NCBI RefSeq assembly: GCF_001905505.1
Contig: NZ_LIPG01000008.1
Location: 310,001 to 374,000 of the forward strand
Direction: 5' to 3'
From: Streptomyces sp. CB02058
GTDB taxonomy: Bacteria; Actinomycetota; Actinomycetes; Streptomycetales; Streptomycetaceae
DNA: 64,000 nucleotides
In this document: positions 32,563-41,288 of the stretch, in pieces
Layout of the letters: every line of letters starts with the position of its first letter
How positions within the stretch are numbered: position 1 is the first letter of the stretch
Program-made: the position numbers and the translations under genes
Notes under the pieces: generated by a model
Database searches by the model: none
What the model was told of the DNA's origin: nothing
Seen by the model: the letters and a program-made list of their open reading frames with translations, nothing else

Positions 32563-33756
32563 TCAGCCCTTCACGCACACGACCTGCTTGAGCTTCGCGA
32601 CGACCTCGACCAGATCGCGCTGCTGGTCGATGACCTGCTCGATCGGCTTGTACGCGGCCGGGATCTCGTCCACCACACCGGAGTCCTTGCGGCACTCCAC
32701 CCCACGCGTCTGGTCCTCCAGGTCCTTCGTGGAGAACCTCCGCTTCGCCGCGTTCCTGCTCATCCGCCGCCCCGCGCCGTGCGAGGCGGAGTTGAACGAC
32801 TTCGCGTTCCCGAGGCCCTTCACGATGTAGGAGCCGGTCCCCATGGACCCGGGAATGATCCCGAACTCCCCGGAGCCCGCGCGAATCGCGCCCTTCCTGG
32901 TGACCAGCAGATCCATGCCCTCGTACCGCTCCTCCGCCACGTAGTTGTGGTGGCAGGAGATGACCGGTTCGAACGTGACTCCGGCCTTCTTGAATTCCTT
33001 CCGGACCACGTCCTGGAAGAGACCCATCATGATCGAGCGGTTGTACTTGGCGTACTCCTGCGCCCAGAAAAGATCGTTGCGGTACGCCGCCATCTGCGGG
33101 GTCTCGGCGATGAATACCGCCAGGTCACGGTCGACGAGCCCCTGGTTGTGCGGAAGCTTCTGAGCCTGTCCGATGTGGAAATCGGCGAGTTCCTTGCCGA
33201 TGTTCCGGGACCCCGAGTGCAGCATCAGCCACACCGACCCCGCCTCGTCCAGGCAGAACTCGATGAAGTGATTCCCGCTCCCGAGCGTGCCCATCTGCTT
33301 CGTCGCACGTTCCTGGCGGAATTTGACGGACTCGGCGATCCCGTCGAAACGGGACCAGAAGTCGTCCCAGCCCGCCGTCGGGAAGCCGTGCAGCCTTCCC
33401 GGCTCGACCATGTGGTCGTGCATCCCCCGGCCCACGGGAATCGCCTGCTCGATCTTCGAGCGGAGCCGCGAGAGGTCGCCGGGCAGGTCGTTGGCCGTGA
33501 GCGACGTCTTCACCGCGGACATCCCGCAGCCGATGTCCACGCCCACCGCGGCCGGACAGACCGCACCGTGCATCGCGATCACGGAACCGACCGTCGCCCC
33601 CTTGCCGAAGTGGACGTCCGGCATGACGGCGAGGCCCTTGATCCAGGGCAGCGTGGACACGTTCCGCAGCTGCTGCATCGCGACGTCCTCGACCGAGGCG
33701 GGATCCGCCCACATACGGATGGGAACCTGCGCACCCGGCACCTCTACATACGACAT
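32563..33756 (-). CDS. rtcB: RtcB-type RNA ligase
   Basis: A 397-residue RtcB homologue, which joins RNA 2',3'-cyclic phosphate ends to 5'-OH ends using GTP and manganese. Key motifs: VGVDIGCGM (metal Cys), LGSGNHFIEF, HSGSRNIG, SCHHNYV and the guanylylated His in SASHGAGRRMSR. The ATG at 33754-33756 has a GGAG site. No archease, RtcA or RtcR gene is nearby, so this is a stand-alone RNA repair ligase, as often in actinobacteria. Confidence 0.93.
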   Translation of the reverse strand: MSYVEVPGAQVPIRMWADPASVEDVAMQQLRNVSTLPWIKGLAVMPDVHFGKGATVGSVIAMHGAVCPAAVGVDIGCGMSAVKTSLTANDLPGDLSRLRSKIEQAIPVGRGMHDHMVEPGRLHGFPTAGWDDFWSRFDGIAESVKFRQERATKQMGTLGSGNHFIEFCLDEAGSVWLMLHSGSRNIGKELADFHIGQAQKLPHNQGLVDRDLAVFIAETPQMAAYRNDLFWAQEYAKYNRSIMMGLFQDVVRKEFKKAGVTFEPVISCHHNYVAEERYEGMDLLVTRKGAIRAGSGEFGIIPGSMGTGSYIVKGLGNAKSFNSASHGAGRRMSRNAAKRRFSTKDLEDQTRGVECRKDSGVVDEIPAAYKPIEQVIDQQRDLVEVVAKLKQVVCVKG

Positions 33757-33919
33757 AACTCCTCGATTCCCCCGAAAAAGACTGAAAGCGCAAAACTGGC
33801 GCCAAGGTCGCCATAAAGGTCGGCCGACCGGCATGCACAGCGGCGCGTGCGATACACATTGTGTCCATCGGCCGCCATCGAGCGGCAACCCGTTTTCGTA
33901 CCGAAGGGAGCCTGGGACC

Positions 33920-34747
33920 GTGCGACACATGGCGTACGTACCCGGCGTCGCGCTTCTCGTAGCGCTCGTCGCCGGCTGCAGCGCCGGCTCCGACGCCGAC
34001 GACCCCGACGCCGACAGCAAGCCCGGCAGCCCGACGGTCACGGCCGCGCCCCCCGGGAAGTACCGGACGCTGCCCGAATCCTGCCGCGCCGTACCGCGTT
34101 CCACCCTCAAGGACCTGCTGCCGGGCGCCGCCGACCTGTCGGAGGAGCAGCAGGAGAAGGTCTACGAGGGCACGGCCACCGTCACCTACGACACCGACCG
34201 CAAGGTCGGCTGCCGCTGGAAGTCGGACGCACCGGACGCCTCCCGGAACCTCTCCATCGACTTCGAGCGCGTCGTGTCCTACGACCCCGCCGTGAGCGAC
34301 GACGACCGCGCCCGCGAGGTGTACGCGAAGAAGCAGGATGCCGCCGCCCTCCCCACCTCGAACGGTGTCACCCCCAGCGAGACCCCGAGCGGTTCGGCCT
34401 CCGGCTCTCCCAGCAGCACGGCCTCCGGCTCCCCGGGCGGCACGTCCTCCGCCTCCCCCTCCGCCGACCCGTCCGGCAGCACCACCGGCACGGACCCGGA
34501 CGAGGACCTCCGGCCGCGGCTCCTCGACGAGCTCGGGGATGCCGCGTTTCTGGACGATGTGCTCACCCGTGCGGGTTCCACCGCACAGCACCGCACCGTG
34601 AGCGTGGTATTCCGCACATCGAACGTCATCGTGACCGTCCATTACGCGGAGCAGCCCACCGACGTCACCGGGGTTCCCGACAGCCGCGAACTGCAGGAGA
34701 AGGCCCAGGCCCTGGCGCGGAAACTGGACGAGACCCTCAGCGACTGA
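33920..34747 (+). CDS. DUF3558-like lipoprotein
   Basis: A 275-residue lipoprotein: signal VPGVALLVALVAGC with a lipobox Cys, then a domain with LPESCRAVPRSTLKDLLPGA and GCRWKSD, giving the two cysteines typical of DUF3558. A Ser/Gly/Thr/Pro-rich low-complexity stretch (about residues 152-195) splits the domain, and the protein ends in a helix. Start GTG 33920 has GGGAG ten bases upstream; an ATG three codons later is possible. It resembles the following gene, and the two probably arose by duplication. Confidence 0.82.
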   Translation: MRHMAYVPGVALLVALVAGCSAGSDADDPDADSKPGSPTVTAAPPGKYRTLPESCRAVPRSTLKDLLPGAADLSEEQQEKVYEGTATVTYDTDRKVGCRWKSDAPDASRNLSIDFERVVSYDPAVSDDDRAREVYAKKQDAAALPTSNGVTPSETPSGSASGSPSSTASGSPGGTSSASPSADPSGSTTGTDPDEDLRPRLLDELGDAAFLDDVLTRAGSTAQHRTVSVVFRTSNVIVTVHYAEQPTDVTGVPDSRELQEKAQALARKLDETLSD

Positions 34748-34971
34748 CCTGCCCGCGACAACCACCCGCCGGGGTCCGTCGCGCTCCCCGCGGCCTCCGG
34801 CCGAAGGCGGCATCCGGCCGCCGTCCGTCGTACCGTGGCCCCCGACCGGCGTAACGAACCGGCCGACGTGACGGCCCACCCGGCCGCGACGACCGCCCTG
34901 CCGACCGATGTGACGTACCGCCCGACCGCCCGCACGACCGAGACCCGCCGTGCCGTCCGAGTGAAGGAACC

Positions 34972-35805
34972 ATGCACCGATCAGCCCCGCGACTGTCCCG
35001 CATACTCGCCTGCGCCGCCGTTCCGGTGATGCTCGTCGTCGCCGGCTGCTCGTCGGACTCCGGCGACTCGAAGGACTCGGGCTCCTCGACCGCTCCGAGC
35101 GCGAAGAAGACGGAGCCGACCGTCGAGCCCGCGAAGTTCGCGACGCTGCCCGACGCCTGCTCCTCGATCGCCAGGAAGACGATCGAGGACCTGGTTCCCA
35201 AGGCCAAGAGCAAGGGCGGCACCCCGGGCAAGTCCAGCGACACCGCCACCCGCGGCGGCTGCTCCTGGAACGGCCTGGACGACAACGGCGTCAAGGGCTC
35301 GCAGTACCGCTGGCTCGACGTCGGCTTCACCCGCTTCGATTCGGACCAGTCCCTGGGCAGCGGTGCCAAGCGGGCCACGGACGAGTACACGAAGCAGGTC
35401 TCCAAGGCCCAGGCGACCGAGGGCGCGAAGGATGCCGCGGCCAAGCCCGCCTCCGGCATCGGCGAGCAGGCCACCTCCGTCACGTACAGCCTGACGAAGT
35501 CCAAGGAGGACTTCGAGTACGCGACGGTCATCGCCCGCACGGGCAACGTCGTCGTCAGCGTCACCTACAACGGTGCCGGTTTCGCCGGCGCCAAGACGCC
35601 CTCCGCCGCCGACATCCTCAAGGACGCCCAGAAGGCCGCCAAGGAAGCCGCCTCCGCGGTCGGCGCCGACGACGCGAAGTCCTCGGCCTCCCCGTCCGCC
35701 AAGGCGTCGTCCTCCGCCAAGTCCTCCGCCTCCGCCATGCCGTCGTCCTCCGCGAAGGCCGCGTCGAAGACGACGGCGAAGGCGAAGGCGACGGCCAAGT
35801 CGTGA
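34972..35805 (+). CDS. DUF3558-domain lipoprotein with Ala/Ser/Lys-rich tail
   Basis: A 277-residue lipoprotein with lipobox VVAGC. The DUF3558-type domain has LPDACSSIARKTIEDLVPKA and GGCSWNGLD with its Cys pair, then YATVIARTGNVVVSVTYN. The last 70 residues are a repeat-like Ala/Ser/Lys tail ending TTAKAKATAKS that could span or bind the anionic cell wall. Homologues are secreted envelope proteins of unknown function. It lies 224 bases after its paralogue and is followed by a terminator. Confidence 0.85.
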   Translation: MHRSAPRLSRILACAAVPVMLVVAGCSSDSGDSKDSGSSTAPSAKKTEPTVEPAKFATLPDACSSIARKTIEDLVPKAKSKGGTPGKSSDTATRGGCSWNGLDDNGVKGSQYRWLDVGFTRFDSDQSLGSGAKRATDEYTKQVSKAQATEGAKDAAAKPASGIGEQATSVTYSLTKSKEDFEYATVIARTGNVVVSVTYNGAGFAGAKTPSAADILKDAQKAAKEAASAVGADDAKSSASPSAKASSSAKSSASAMPSSSAKAASKTTAKAKATAKS

Positions 35806-35852
35806 CCAACGCCCCGCAGGGACCCGAACTCCCCTGACCAGAGGGCATTTCA

Positions 35853-35886
35853 CGAAGCCCGGTACTCCCGCGAGTACCGGGCTTCG
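35853..35886. terminator. Perfect 15-bp stem terminator
   Basis: Fifteen-base perfect arms (35853-35867, 35872-35886) with a ccgc loop, 48 bases after the DUF3558 lipoprotein gene and before the DUF2637 gene on the same strand. Confidence 0.87.
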
Positions 35887-35987
35887 CCCCCTCCCCGCGC
35901 AACACCCCCGGCCGGCATGTGCCAGGCTGTGCCCGCGCCGGATGCCGAAAGTGGAGCCGGTTCATCGAAGTCGGGAGGGGATCGCGG

Positions 35988-37433
35988 GTGGCCGCAATGC
36001 AGCTGACACGCACACACCGCGTGCTCATCGGGGTCGTCGTCGCCGGCGCCGTGCTCATCGCCGCGATCGGGTTCGCGGGCTCGTACGCCGCCGTACGCGA
36101 ACTCGCGGAGGAGAAGGGCTTCGGCCAGTTCTCGCTGGTCTTCCCGATCGGCATCGACGCCGGTATCTGTGTACTGCTCGCGCTGGACCTGCTGCTGACG
36201 TGGATGCGCATCCCGTTCCCGCTGCTGCGTCAGACCGCCTGGCTGCTCACCGCGGCGACGATCGCCTTCAACGGCGCCGCCGCCTGGCCCGATCCGCTGG
36301 GCACCGGCATGCACGCGGTGATCCCGATCCTGTTCGTCGTCGCCGTCGAAGCGGCACGGCACGCGGTCGGCCGGATCGCGGACATCACGGCGGACAAGCA
36401 CATGGAGGGTGTCCGCCTCACCCGCTGGCTGCTCTCCCCCGTCCCCACCTTCAAGCTGTGGCGCCGGATGAAGCTGTGGGAGCTGCGCAGCTACGAGCAG
36501 GTCATCAAGCTCGAACAGGACCGGCTGATCTACCAGGCCCGCCTCCAGGCCCGCTTCGGCCGCAACTGGCGGCGCAAGGCCCCCATCGAGTCGATGATGC
36601 CGCTGCGCCTCGCCAAGTACGGCGTCCCGCTCGCCGAGACCGCCCCGGCCGGCCTCGCCGCCGCGGGCATCGAACCGGCCCTGCTGCCGCCCGCCCCGGC
36701 AGAGCTCGAAGCCGAGCAGCAGCGCCAGCTGCCGTACGCCCCGCAGGCGCAGAACCCGCAGACGCAGAACCTCCAGGCGCAGAACCAGCAGTCCCGGAAC
36801 CCGCAGCTGGAACAGCAGGAAGAGCTGGAACAGCCGGCCCCCTCGCAGCAGCAACAGCAGCCGCAACAGGCCGCCCAGCACCCCCAACAGCCCCAGCCGT
36901 ACCCCCAGGAGGGCCCCGGCTCGCACGACAGCCCCTGGTTCGCGGCCCCCCAGGTGCCGGAGGACGCGTACGAGAGCGCGTACAACCCGACGTACGTCGA
37001 GGGCCTGGAGCCGACCCCGGTGATGATCCCCTCGGGTCCCGGCGGCCGGACCCGCCCGCTCGGCAACGTGGGCACGATCGGCGCGTTCCCGCACCCCCGC
37101 GCCGCCGAACCCGAGTCCGGCCGGCAGCACGAGCAGGAGCAGGAGCAGCAGGACCAGGAAGGCCCCCAGGACCCGCAGCGCGAGGACCTGGCCCAGCAGG
37201 ACGACCCCGCCGAATGGGCCGAGGCCGAGATCGAGTTCAGCGAGATCGCGTACGAGGTGTTCACCGCGTACACGCACCAGCACCAGAACTACCCGAGCGC
37301 CGAGGTGCTCGACATACACCTCTCGGACGGCCACAACGTCCGCCACCCGCGCAGCGCCGCGCTGCTCCGCCGGCTGCTGCCCGGCTTCAAGCAGCGCTTC
37401 GACAACGAGATGGCCGCGGACCACATCGCGTGA
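35988..37433 (+). CDS. DUF2637 membrane protein with Gln-rich linker
   Basis: A 481-residue protein. The N-terminal DUF2637 module has four predicted membrane helices (residues 10-145), beginning RVLIGVVVAGAVLIAAIGFA. A basic, probably helical region follows, then a Gln/Pro/Glu-rich low-complexity region (about 240-315) and a second Gln/Glu-rich patch (about 395-420), and a compact C-terminal domain of about 75 residues (FSEIAYEVFTAYTHQH). DUF2637 proteins are often found with Streptomyces conjugation functions, but no other transfer gene is near. GTG 35988 has GGGAGGGG seven bases upstream; an ATG three codons later is an alternative. Confidence 0.85.
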   Translation: MAAMQLTRTHRVLIGVVVAGAVLIAAIGFAGSYAAVRELAEEKGFGQFSLVFPIGIDAGICVLLALDLLLTWMRIPFPLLRQTAWLLTAATIAFNGAAAWPDPLGTGMHAVIPILFVVAVEAARHAVGRIADITADKHMEGVRLTRWLLSPVPTFKLWRRMKLWELRSYEQVIKLEQDRLIYQARLQARFGRNWRRKAPIESMMPLRLAKYGVPLAETAPAGLAAAGIEPALLPPAPAELEAEQQRQLPYAPQAQNPQTQNLQAQNQQSRNPQLEQQEELEQPAPSQQQQQPQQAAQHPQQPQPYPQEGPGSHDSPWFAAPQVPEDAYESAYNPTYVEGLEPTPVMIPSGPGGRTRPLGNVGTIGAFPHPRAAEPESGRQHEQEQEQQDQEGPQDPQREDLAQQDDPAEWAEAEIEFSEIAYEVFTAYTHQHQNYPSAEVLDIHLSDGHNVRHPRSAALLRRLLPGFKQRFDNEMAADHIA

Positions 37434-37499
37434 CGAGCGGCCACCTCGCGTAGCGAGCGGCCACATCGCGTGGAGCGTGGAGAACAGCAGCGCGGAACG

Positions 37500-37536
37500 A
37501 GAACGGGCGGGCCGCACGGAGCGGCCCGCCCGTTCT
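37500..37536. terminator. Perfect 16-bp stem terminator between convergent genes
   Basis: Sixteen-base perfect arms (37500-37515, 37521-37536) with a five-base loop between the DUF2637 gene and the convergent lysS. Confidence 0.88.
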
Positions 37537-37549
37537 CACACCCGGGGTG

Positions 37550-39295
37550 TCACGCGCCCAGCAGCGTCCGCACCCGGTCCGCCCCCACCGCGAGCAGCAG
37601 CGTGGGCAGACGCGGCCCGGTGTCCCGGCCGACGAGCAGCCGGTACAGCAGGGCGAAGAAGGAACGCTGGGCGACCTTCAGCTCGGGCGTCGGCTTCGCG
37701 TCGGGCTCCAGGCCCTCCATCACCTTCGGCACGCCGTAGACGAGCGTGGTCAGCCCGTCCAGCGACCAGTGCGAGTCGAGCCCTTCCAGCAGCAGCCGCA
37801 GCGACTCGCGGCCCTGCTCGTCCAGGGAGCCGAGCAGCTCCTTGTCCGGCTCGTCGCGGACGATGGTGCGCGACTCGGCCGGGACCTGGGTGGTGATCCA
37901 GTTCTCGGCGCGGTCGAGCCGGGGCCTGGCCTCGTCGAGCGAGGTCAGCGGGCTCGAAGGGTCGAGCTCGCTGAGGATGCGCAGCGTCTGGTCCTCCGCA
38001 CCCGCGGTGATGTCGGCGACGGACGCCAGCGTGCGGTAGGGCAGCGGGCGGGGCGTGCCGGGCAGCTCCCCGGCGGCCGTTCCGACGGCCCGGGCGTAGG
38101 CGGCGGCGTCGGCGGGCAGCACCGTGCCGTCGGCCACCTTGCGGACCAGCGAGTCCCACTCGTCGTAGAGCCGCTGGATCTCCTGGTCGAAGGCGATCTT
38201 GAACGACTGGTTCGGCTTGCGGCGCGCGTACAGCCAGCGCAGCAGCGGCGCCTCCATGATCTTCAGCGCGTCGGCCGGGGTCGGCACGCCGCCCTTGCTG
38301 GAGGACATCTTCGCCATGCCGGAGATCCCGACGAACGCGTACATCGGGCCGATCGGCTGAACGCCGTCGAACACCTCGCGCACGATCTGGCCGCCGACGA
38401 CGAAGGAGGAGCCCGGCGAGGAGTGGTCCACGCCACTGGGCTCGAAGATCACGCCCTCGTACGCCCAGCGCATCGGCCAGTCGACCTTCCAGACCAGCTT
38501 GCCGCGGTTGAACTCGTTGAGCCGGACCGTCTCGGCGAAGCCGCAGGCCGAGCAGGTGTAGTTCAGCTCGGTCGTGTCGTCGTCGTAGGAGGTGACGACC
38601 GTGAGGTCCTTCTCGCAGTTGCCGCAGTAGGGCTTGTACGGGAAGTAGCCGGCGGTGTTGGAGCTGCCGTCGTCCTCGTCGGCCGCGCCGGAGCCCTCGG
38701 CGGCCTCCAGCTCGGCCTCGTCGACCTTCTTCTGCTGCTGCGGCTTCTTGCCGCCCGCCGCGCCGTCCTTCTTGGTGCGGTAGCGGTCCAGGACGGCGTC
38801 GATGTCGGCACGGTGCTTCATCGCGTGCAGGACCTGCTCGCGATAGGTGCCCGCCGTGTACTGCTCGGTCTGGCTGATCGGGTCGTACTCGACGCCGAGC
38901 TCCTCCAGCGCCTGCACCATGGCGGCCTTGAAGTGCTCGGCCCAGTTCGGGTACGCCGACCCGGCCGGGGCGGGCACCGAGGTCAGGGGCTTGCCGATGT
39001 GCTCCTGCCAGGAGTCGTCGACACCCTCGACGCCGTTCGGCACCTTGCGGTAGCGGTCGTAGTCGTCCCACGAGATCAGGTGGCGCACGGTGTACCCGCG
39101 GCGCCGGATCTCGTCCGCGACCAAGTGCGGGGTCATGACCTCGCGGAGGTTCCCCAGGTGGATCGGGCCCGACGGGGAGAGGCCGGACGCGACGACGACC
39201 GGTTTGCCAGGCGCACGTCGCTCCGATTCGGCGATGACATCGTCCGCGAAGCGGGAGACCCAGTCGGTCTCGGTGCTGCTCTGACTCGAAGCCAC
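37550..39295 (-). CDS. lysS: Class I lysyl-tRNA synthetase
   Basis: A protein of about 581 residues of the class I (archaeal-type) LysRS family that charges tRNA-Lys. The HIGH-equivalent is GPIHLGNLREVM and the KMSKS-equivalent is AKMSSSKGG; four cysteines in CGNCEKD and CSACGFAE probably bind zinc. An acidic Gln/Lys insertion lies near residue 200. Two GTG starts are possible, at 39304 and 39295; AAGGA lies ten bases before the second, so I chose it. It is divergent from argS. Confidence 0.95.
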   Translation of the reverse strand: MASSQSSTETDWVSRFADDVIAESERRAPGKPVVVASGLSPSGPIHLGNLREVMTPHLVADEIRRRGYTVRHLISWDDYDRYRKVPNGVEGVDDSWQEHIGKPLTSVPAPAGSAYPNWAEHFKAAMVQALEELGVEYDPISQTEQYTAGTYREQVLHAMKHRADIDAVLDRYRTKKDGAAGGKKPQQQKKVDEAELEAAEGSGAADEDDGSSNTAGYFPYKPYCGNCEKDLTVVTSYDDDTTELNYTCSACGFAETVRLNEFNRGKLVWKVDWPMRWAYEGVIFEPSGVDHSSPGSSFVVGGQIVREVFDGVQPIGPMYAFVGISGMAKMSSSKGGVPTPADALKIMEAPLLRWLYARRKPNQSFKIAFDQEIQRLYDEWDSLVRKVADGTVLPADAAAYARAVGTAAGELPGTPRPLPYRTLASVADITAGAEDQTLRILSELDPSSPLTSLDEARPRLDRAENWITTQVPAESRTIVRDEPDKELLGSLDEQGRESLRLLLEGLDSHWSLDGLTTLVYGVPKVMEGLEPDAKPTPELKVAQRSFFALLYRLLVGRDTGPRLPTLLLAVGADRVRTLLGA

Positions 39296-39449
39296 GGTCG
39301 GCACGTCCTTCTCTCGTGTAGGACTCGTAGGGGACGCCCACGAAGGGCACCCCCATTCTCCCAGGTGCCGCCCGTAGCGCGAAAACGGCTTTACGCCCCG
39401 TGGGATACTGGGGTGATCCTTTGTCTCCTACGGAAACGGCAGCCGTCTC

Positions 39450-41219
39450 ATGGCTTCGGTCCCTTCCCTCGCTTCCACGCTCCAGCAGCAGCTCGCGGAC
39501 GCCCTGACGGCAGCCCTGCCGGATGCCGGCACCGCGGACCCGCTGCTGCGCCGAAGCGACCGGGCCGACTTCCAGGCCAACGGCATCCTCGCGCTCGCCA
39601 AGAAGCTCAAGGGCAACCCCCGCGAGCTGGCGACCCAGGTCACGGCAGCCCTCCCGGCCGGTGAGCTGATCAAGGACATCGAGGTCTCCGGCCCCGGCTT
39701 CCTCAACATCACCCTCACCGACCGGGCGATCGTCGAGACCCTCGCCGCGCGGGCCGCCGACGGCGACCGGCTCGGCGTCCCGCTGAAGGCCGCCCCCGGC
39801 ACCACCGTGATCGACTACGCCCAGCCGAACGTGGCCAAGGAGATGCACGTCGGCCACCTGCGGTCGGCGGTCATCGGTGACGCCATGGTCCAGATCCTGG
39901 AGTTCACCGGCGAGAACGTCGTCCGGCGGCACCACATCGGCGACTGGGGTACCCAGTTCGGGATGCTCATCCAGTATCTGTTCGAGCACCCGGACGAGCT
40001 GAAGCACGAGGGCGACGAGGCGGACGGCGAAGCGGCCATGTCCTCGCTGAACCGCGTCTACAAGGCCTCACGGGTCCTCTTCGACTCCGACGAGGAGTTC
40101 AAGGCCCGCTCCCGTGACCGGGTGGTGGCCCTCCAGGCGGGTGACCCGGAGACGCTGGCGCACTGGCAGCGCTTCGTCGACGAGTCGAAGATCTACTTCT
40201 ACTCCGTCTTCGACAAGCTCGACATGAAGATCGACGACCCCGACATCGTCGGCGAGTCCGGCTACAACGACATGCTGGAGGAGACCTGCCGGATCCTGGA
40301 GGAGACGGGCGTCGCCGTCCGCTCCGAGGGTGCGCTCTGCGTGTTCTTCGACGACGTGAAGGGCCCGGACGGCAACCCGGTCCCGCTGATCGTCAAGAAG
40401 ACCAACGGCGGCTACGGATACGCGGCCACCGACCTCTCCGCGATCCGCGACCGGGTCCAGGGCCTCAAGGCCGACACCCTGGTCTACGTGGTGGACGCCC
40501 GGCAGTCCCTGCACTTCAAGATGGTCTTCGAGACGGCCCGCCGCGCCGGCTGGCTCAACGAGGACGTCAAGGCGCACCAGCTGGCCTTCGGCACGGTCCT
40601 CGGCAAGGACGGCAAGCCCTTCAAGACCCGTGAGGGCGTCACCGTCCGGCTGGAGGACCTCCTCGACGAGGCCGTCGAGCGGGCCACCGCCGTGGTCCGG
40701 GAGAAGGCCGAGAAGGTGGGCCTGACCGAGGACGAGATCGTCGAGAACGGCCGGTTCGTCGGTGTCGGCGCCGTGAAGTACGCGGACCTGTCGACCTCCG
40801 CCGTGCGGGACTACAAGTTCGACCTGGACCAGATGGTCTCGCTGAACGGCGACACGTCGGTGTACCTCCAGTACGCCTACGCCCGGATCCGCTCCATCCT
40901 GCGCAAGGCGGGCGACGCGAAGCCCGCCGCGCACCCGGAGCTGGACCTCGCCCCGGCCGAGCGCGCGCTCGGCCTGCACCTGGACCAGTTCGGCGCGGTG
41001 CTGGACGAGGTCGCCGAGGGGTACGAGCCGCACAAGCTGGCCGCGTATCTCTACCAGCTGGCCTCGCACCTCACCACGTTCTACGACCAGTGCCAGGTGC
41101 TCAGCGACGAGAACGCTCCGGAGGTCGTCGAGAACAGGCTCTTCCTCGTCGAGCTCACCGCCCGCACCCTGCACCAGGGCATGAAGCTGCTCGGCATCAG
41201 GACGCCCGAGCGCCTCTGA
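39450..41219 (+). CDS. argS: Arginyl-tRNA synthetase
   Basis: A 589-residue class I ArgRS with the N-terminal Add1 domain (residues 1-110), the HIGH motif in KEMHVGHLRSAVIGD near residue 135 and a C-terminal anticodon-binding domain ending in GIRTPERL, typical of the family. It supplies Arg-tRNA for translation. The ATG at 39450 lacks a strong ribosome site. The 154-base gap to the divergent lysS shows no T-box or other leader structure I can recognise. Confidence 0.96.
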   Translation: MASVPSLASTLQQQLADALTAALPDAGTADPLLRRSDRADFQANGILALAKKLKGNPRELATQVTAALPAGELIKDIEVSGPGFLNITLTDRAIVETLAARAADGDRLGVPLKAAPGTTVIDYAQPNVAKEMHVGHLRSAVIGDAMVQILEFTGENVVRRHHIGDWGTQFGMLIQYLFEHPDELKHEGDEADGEAAMSSLNRVYKASRVLFDSDEEFKARSRDRVVALQAGDPETLAHWQRFVDESKIYFYSVFDKLDMKIDDPDIVGESGYNDMLEETCRILEETGVAVRSEGALCVFFDDVKGPDGNPVPLIVKKTNGGYGYAATDLSAIRDRVQGLKADTLVYVVDARQSLHFKMVFETARRAGWLNEDVKAHQLAFGTVLGKDGKPFKTREGVTVRLEDLLDEAVERATAVVREKAEKVGLTEDEIVENGRFVGVGAVKYADLSTSAVRDYKFDLDQMVSLNGDTSVYLQYAYARIRSILRKAGDAKPAAHPELDLAPAERALGLHLDQFGAVLDEVAEGYEPHKLAAYLYQLASHLTTFYDQCQVLSDENAPEVVENRLFLVELTARTLHQGMKLLGIRTPERL

Positions 41220-41235
41220 GCACTCCGCGACAGCG

Positions 41236-41273
41236 CGACGGCCCCGTACACCTCACGGTGTGCGGGGCCGTCG
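41236..41273. terminator. Terminator between argS and the HTH membrane protein
   Basis: Seventeen-base arms (41236-41252, 41257-41273) with one G-T pair in RNA and a tcac loop, between convergent genes. Confidence 0.85.
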
Positions 41274-41288
41274 CCGCTCCATGAGCCG

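Noticed and set aside
35988..37433. Integrated conjugative element signalled by DUF2637
   Set aside because: No integrase, tra gene, replication gene, tRNA or att-like repeat is nearby, and the neighbours are housekeeping genes.
39296..39449. T-box leader for lysS or argS
   Set aside because: I found no T-box sequence or matching stem in the 154-base divergent gap, and T-boxes for these genes are not typical of Streptomyces.
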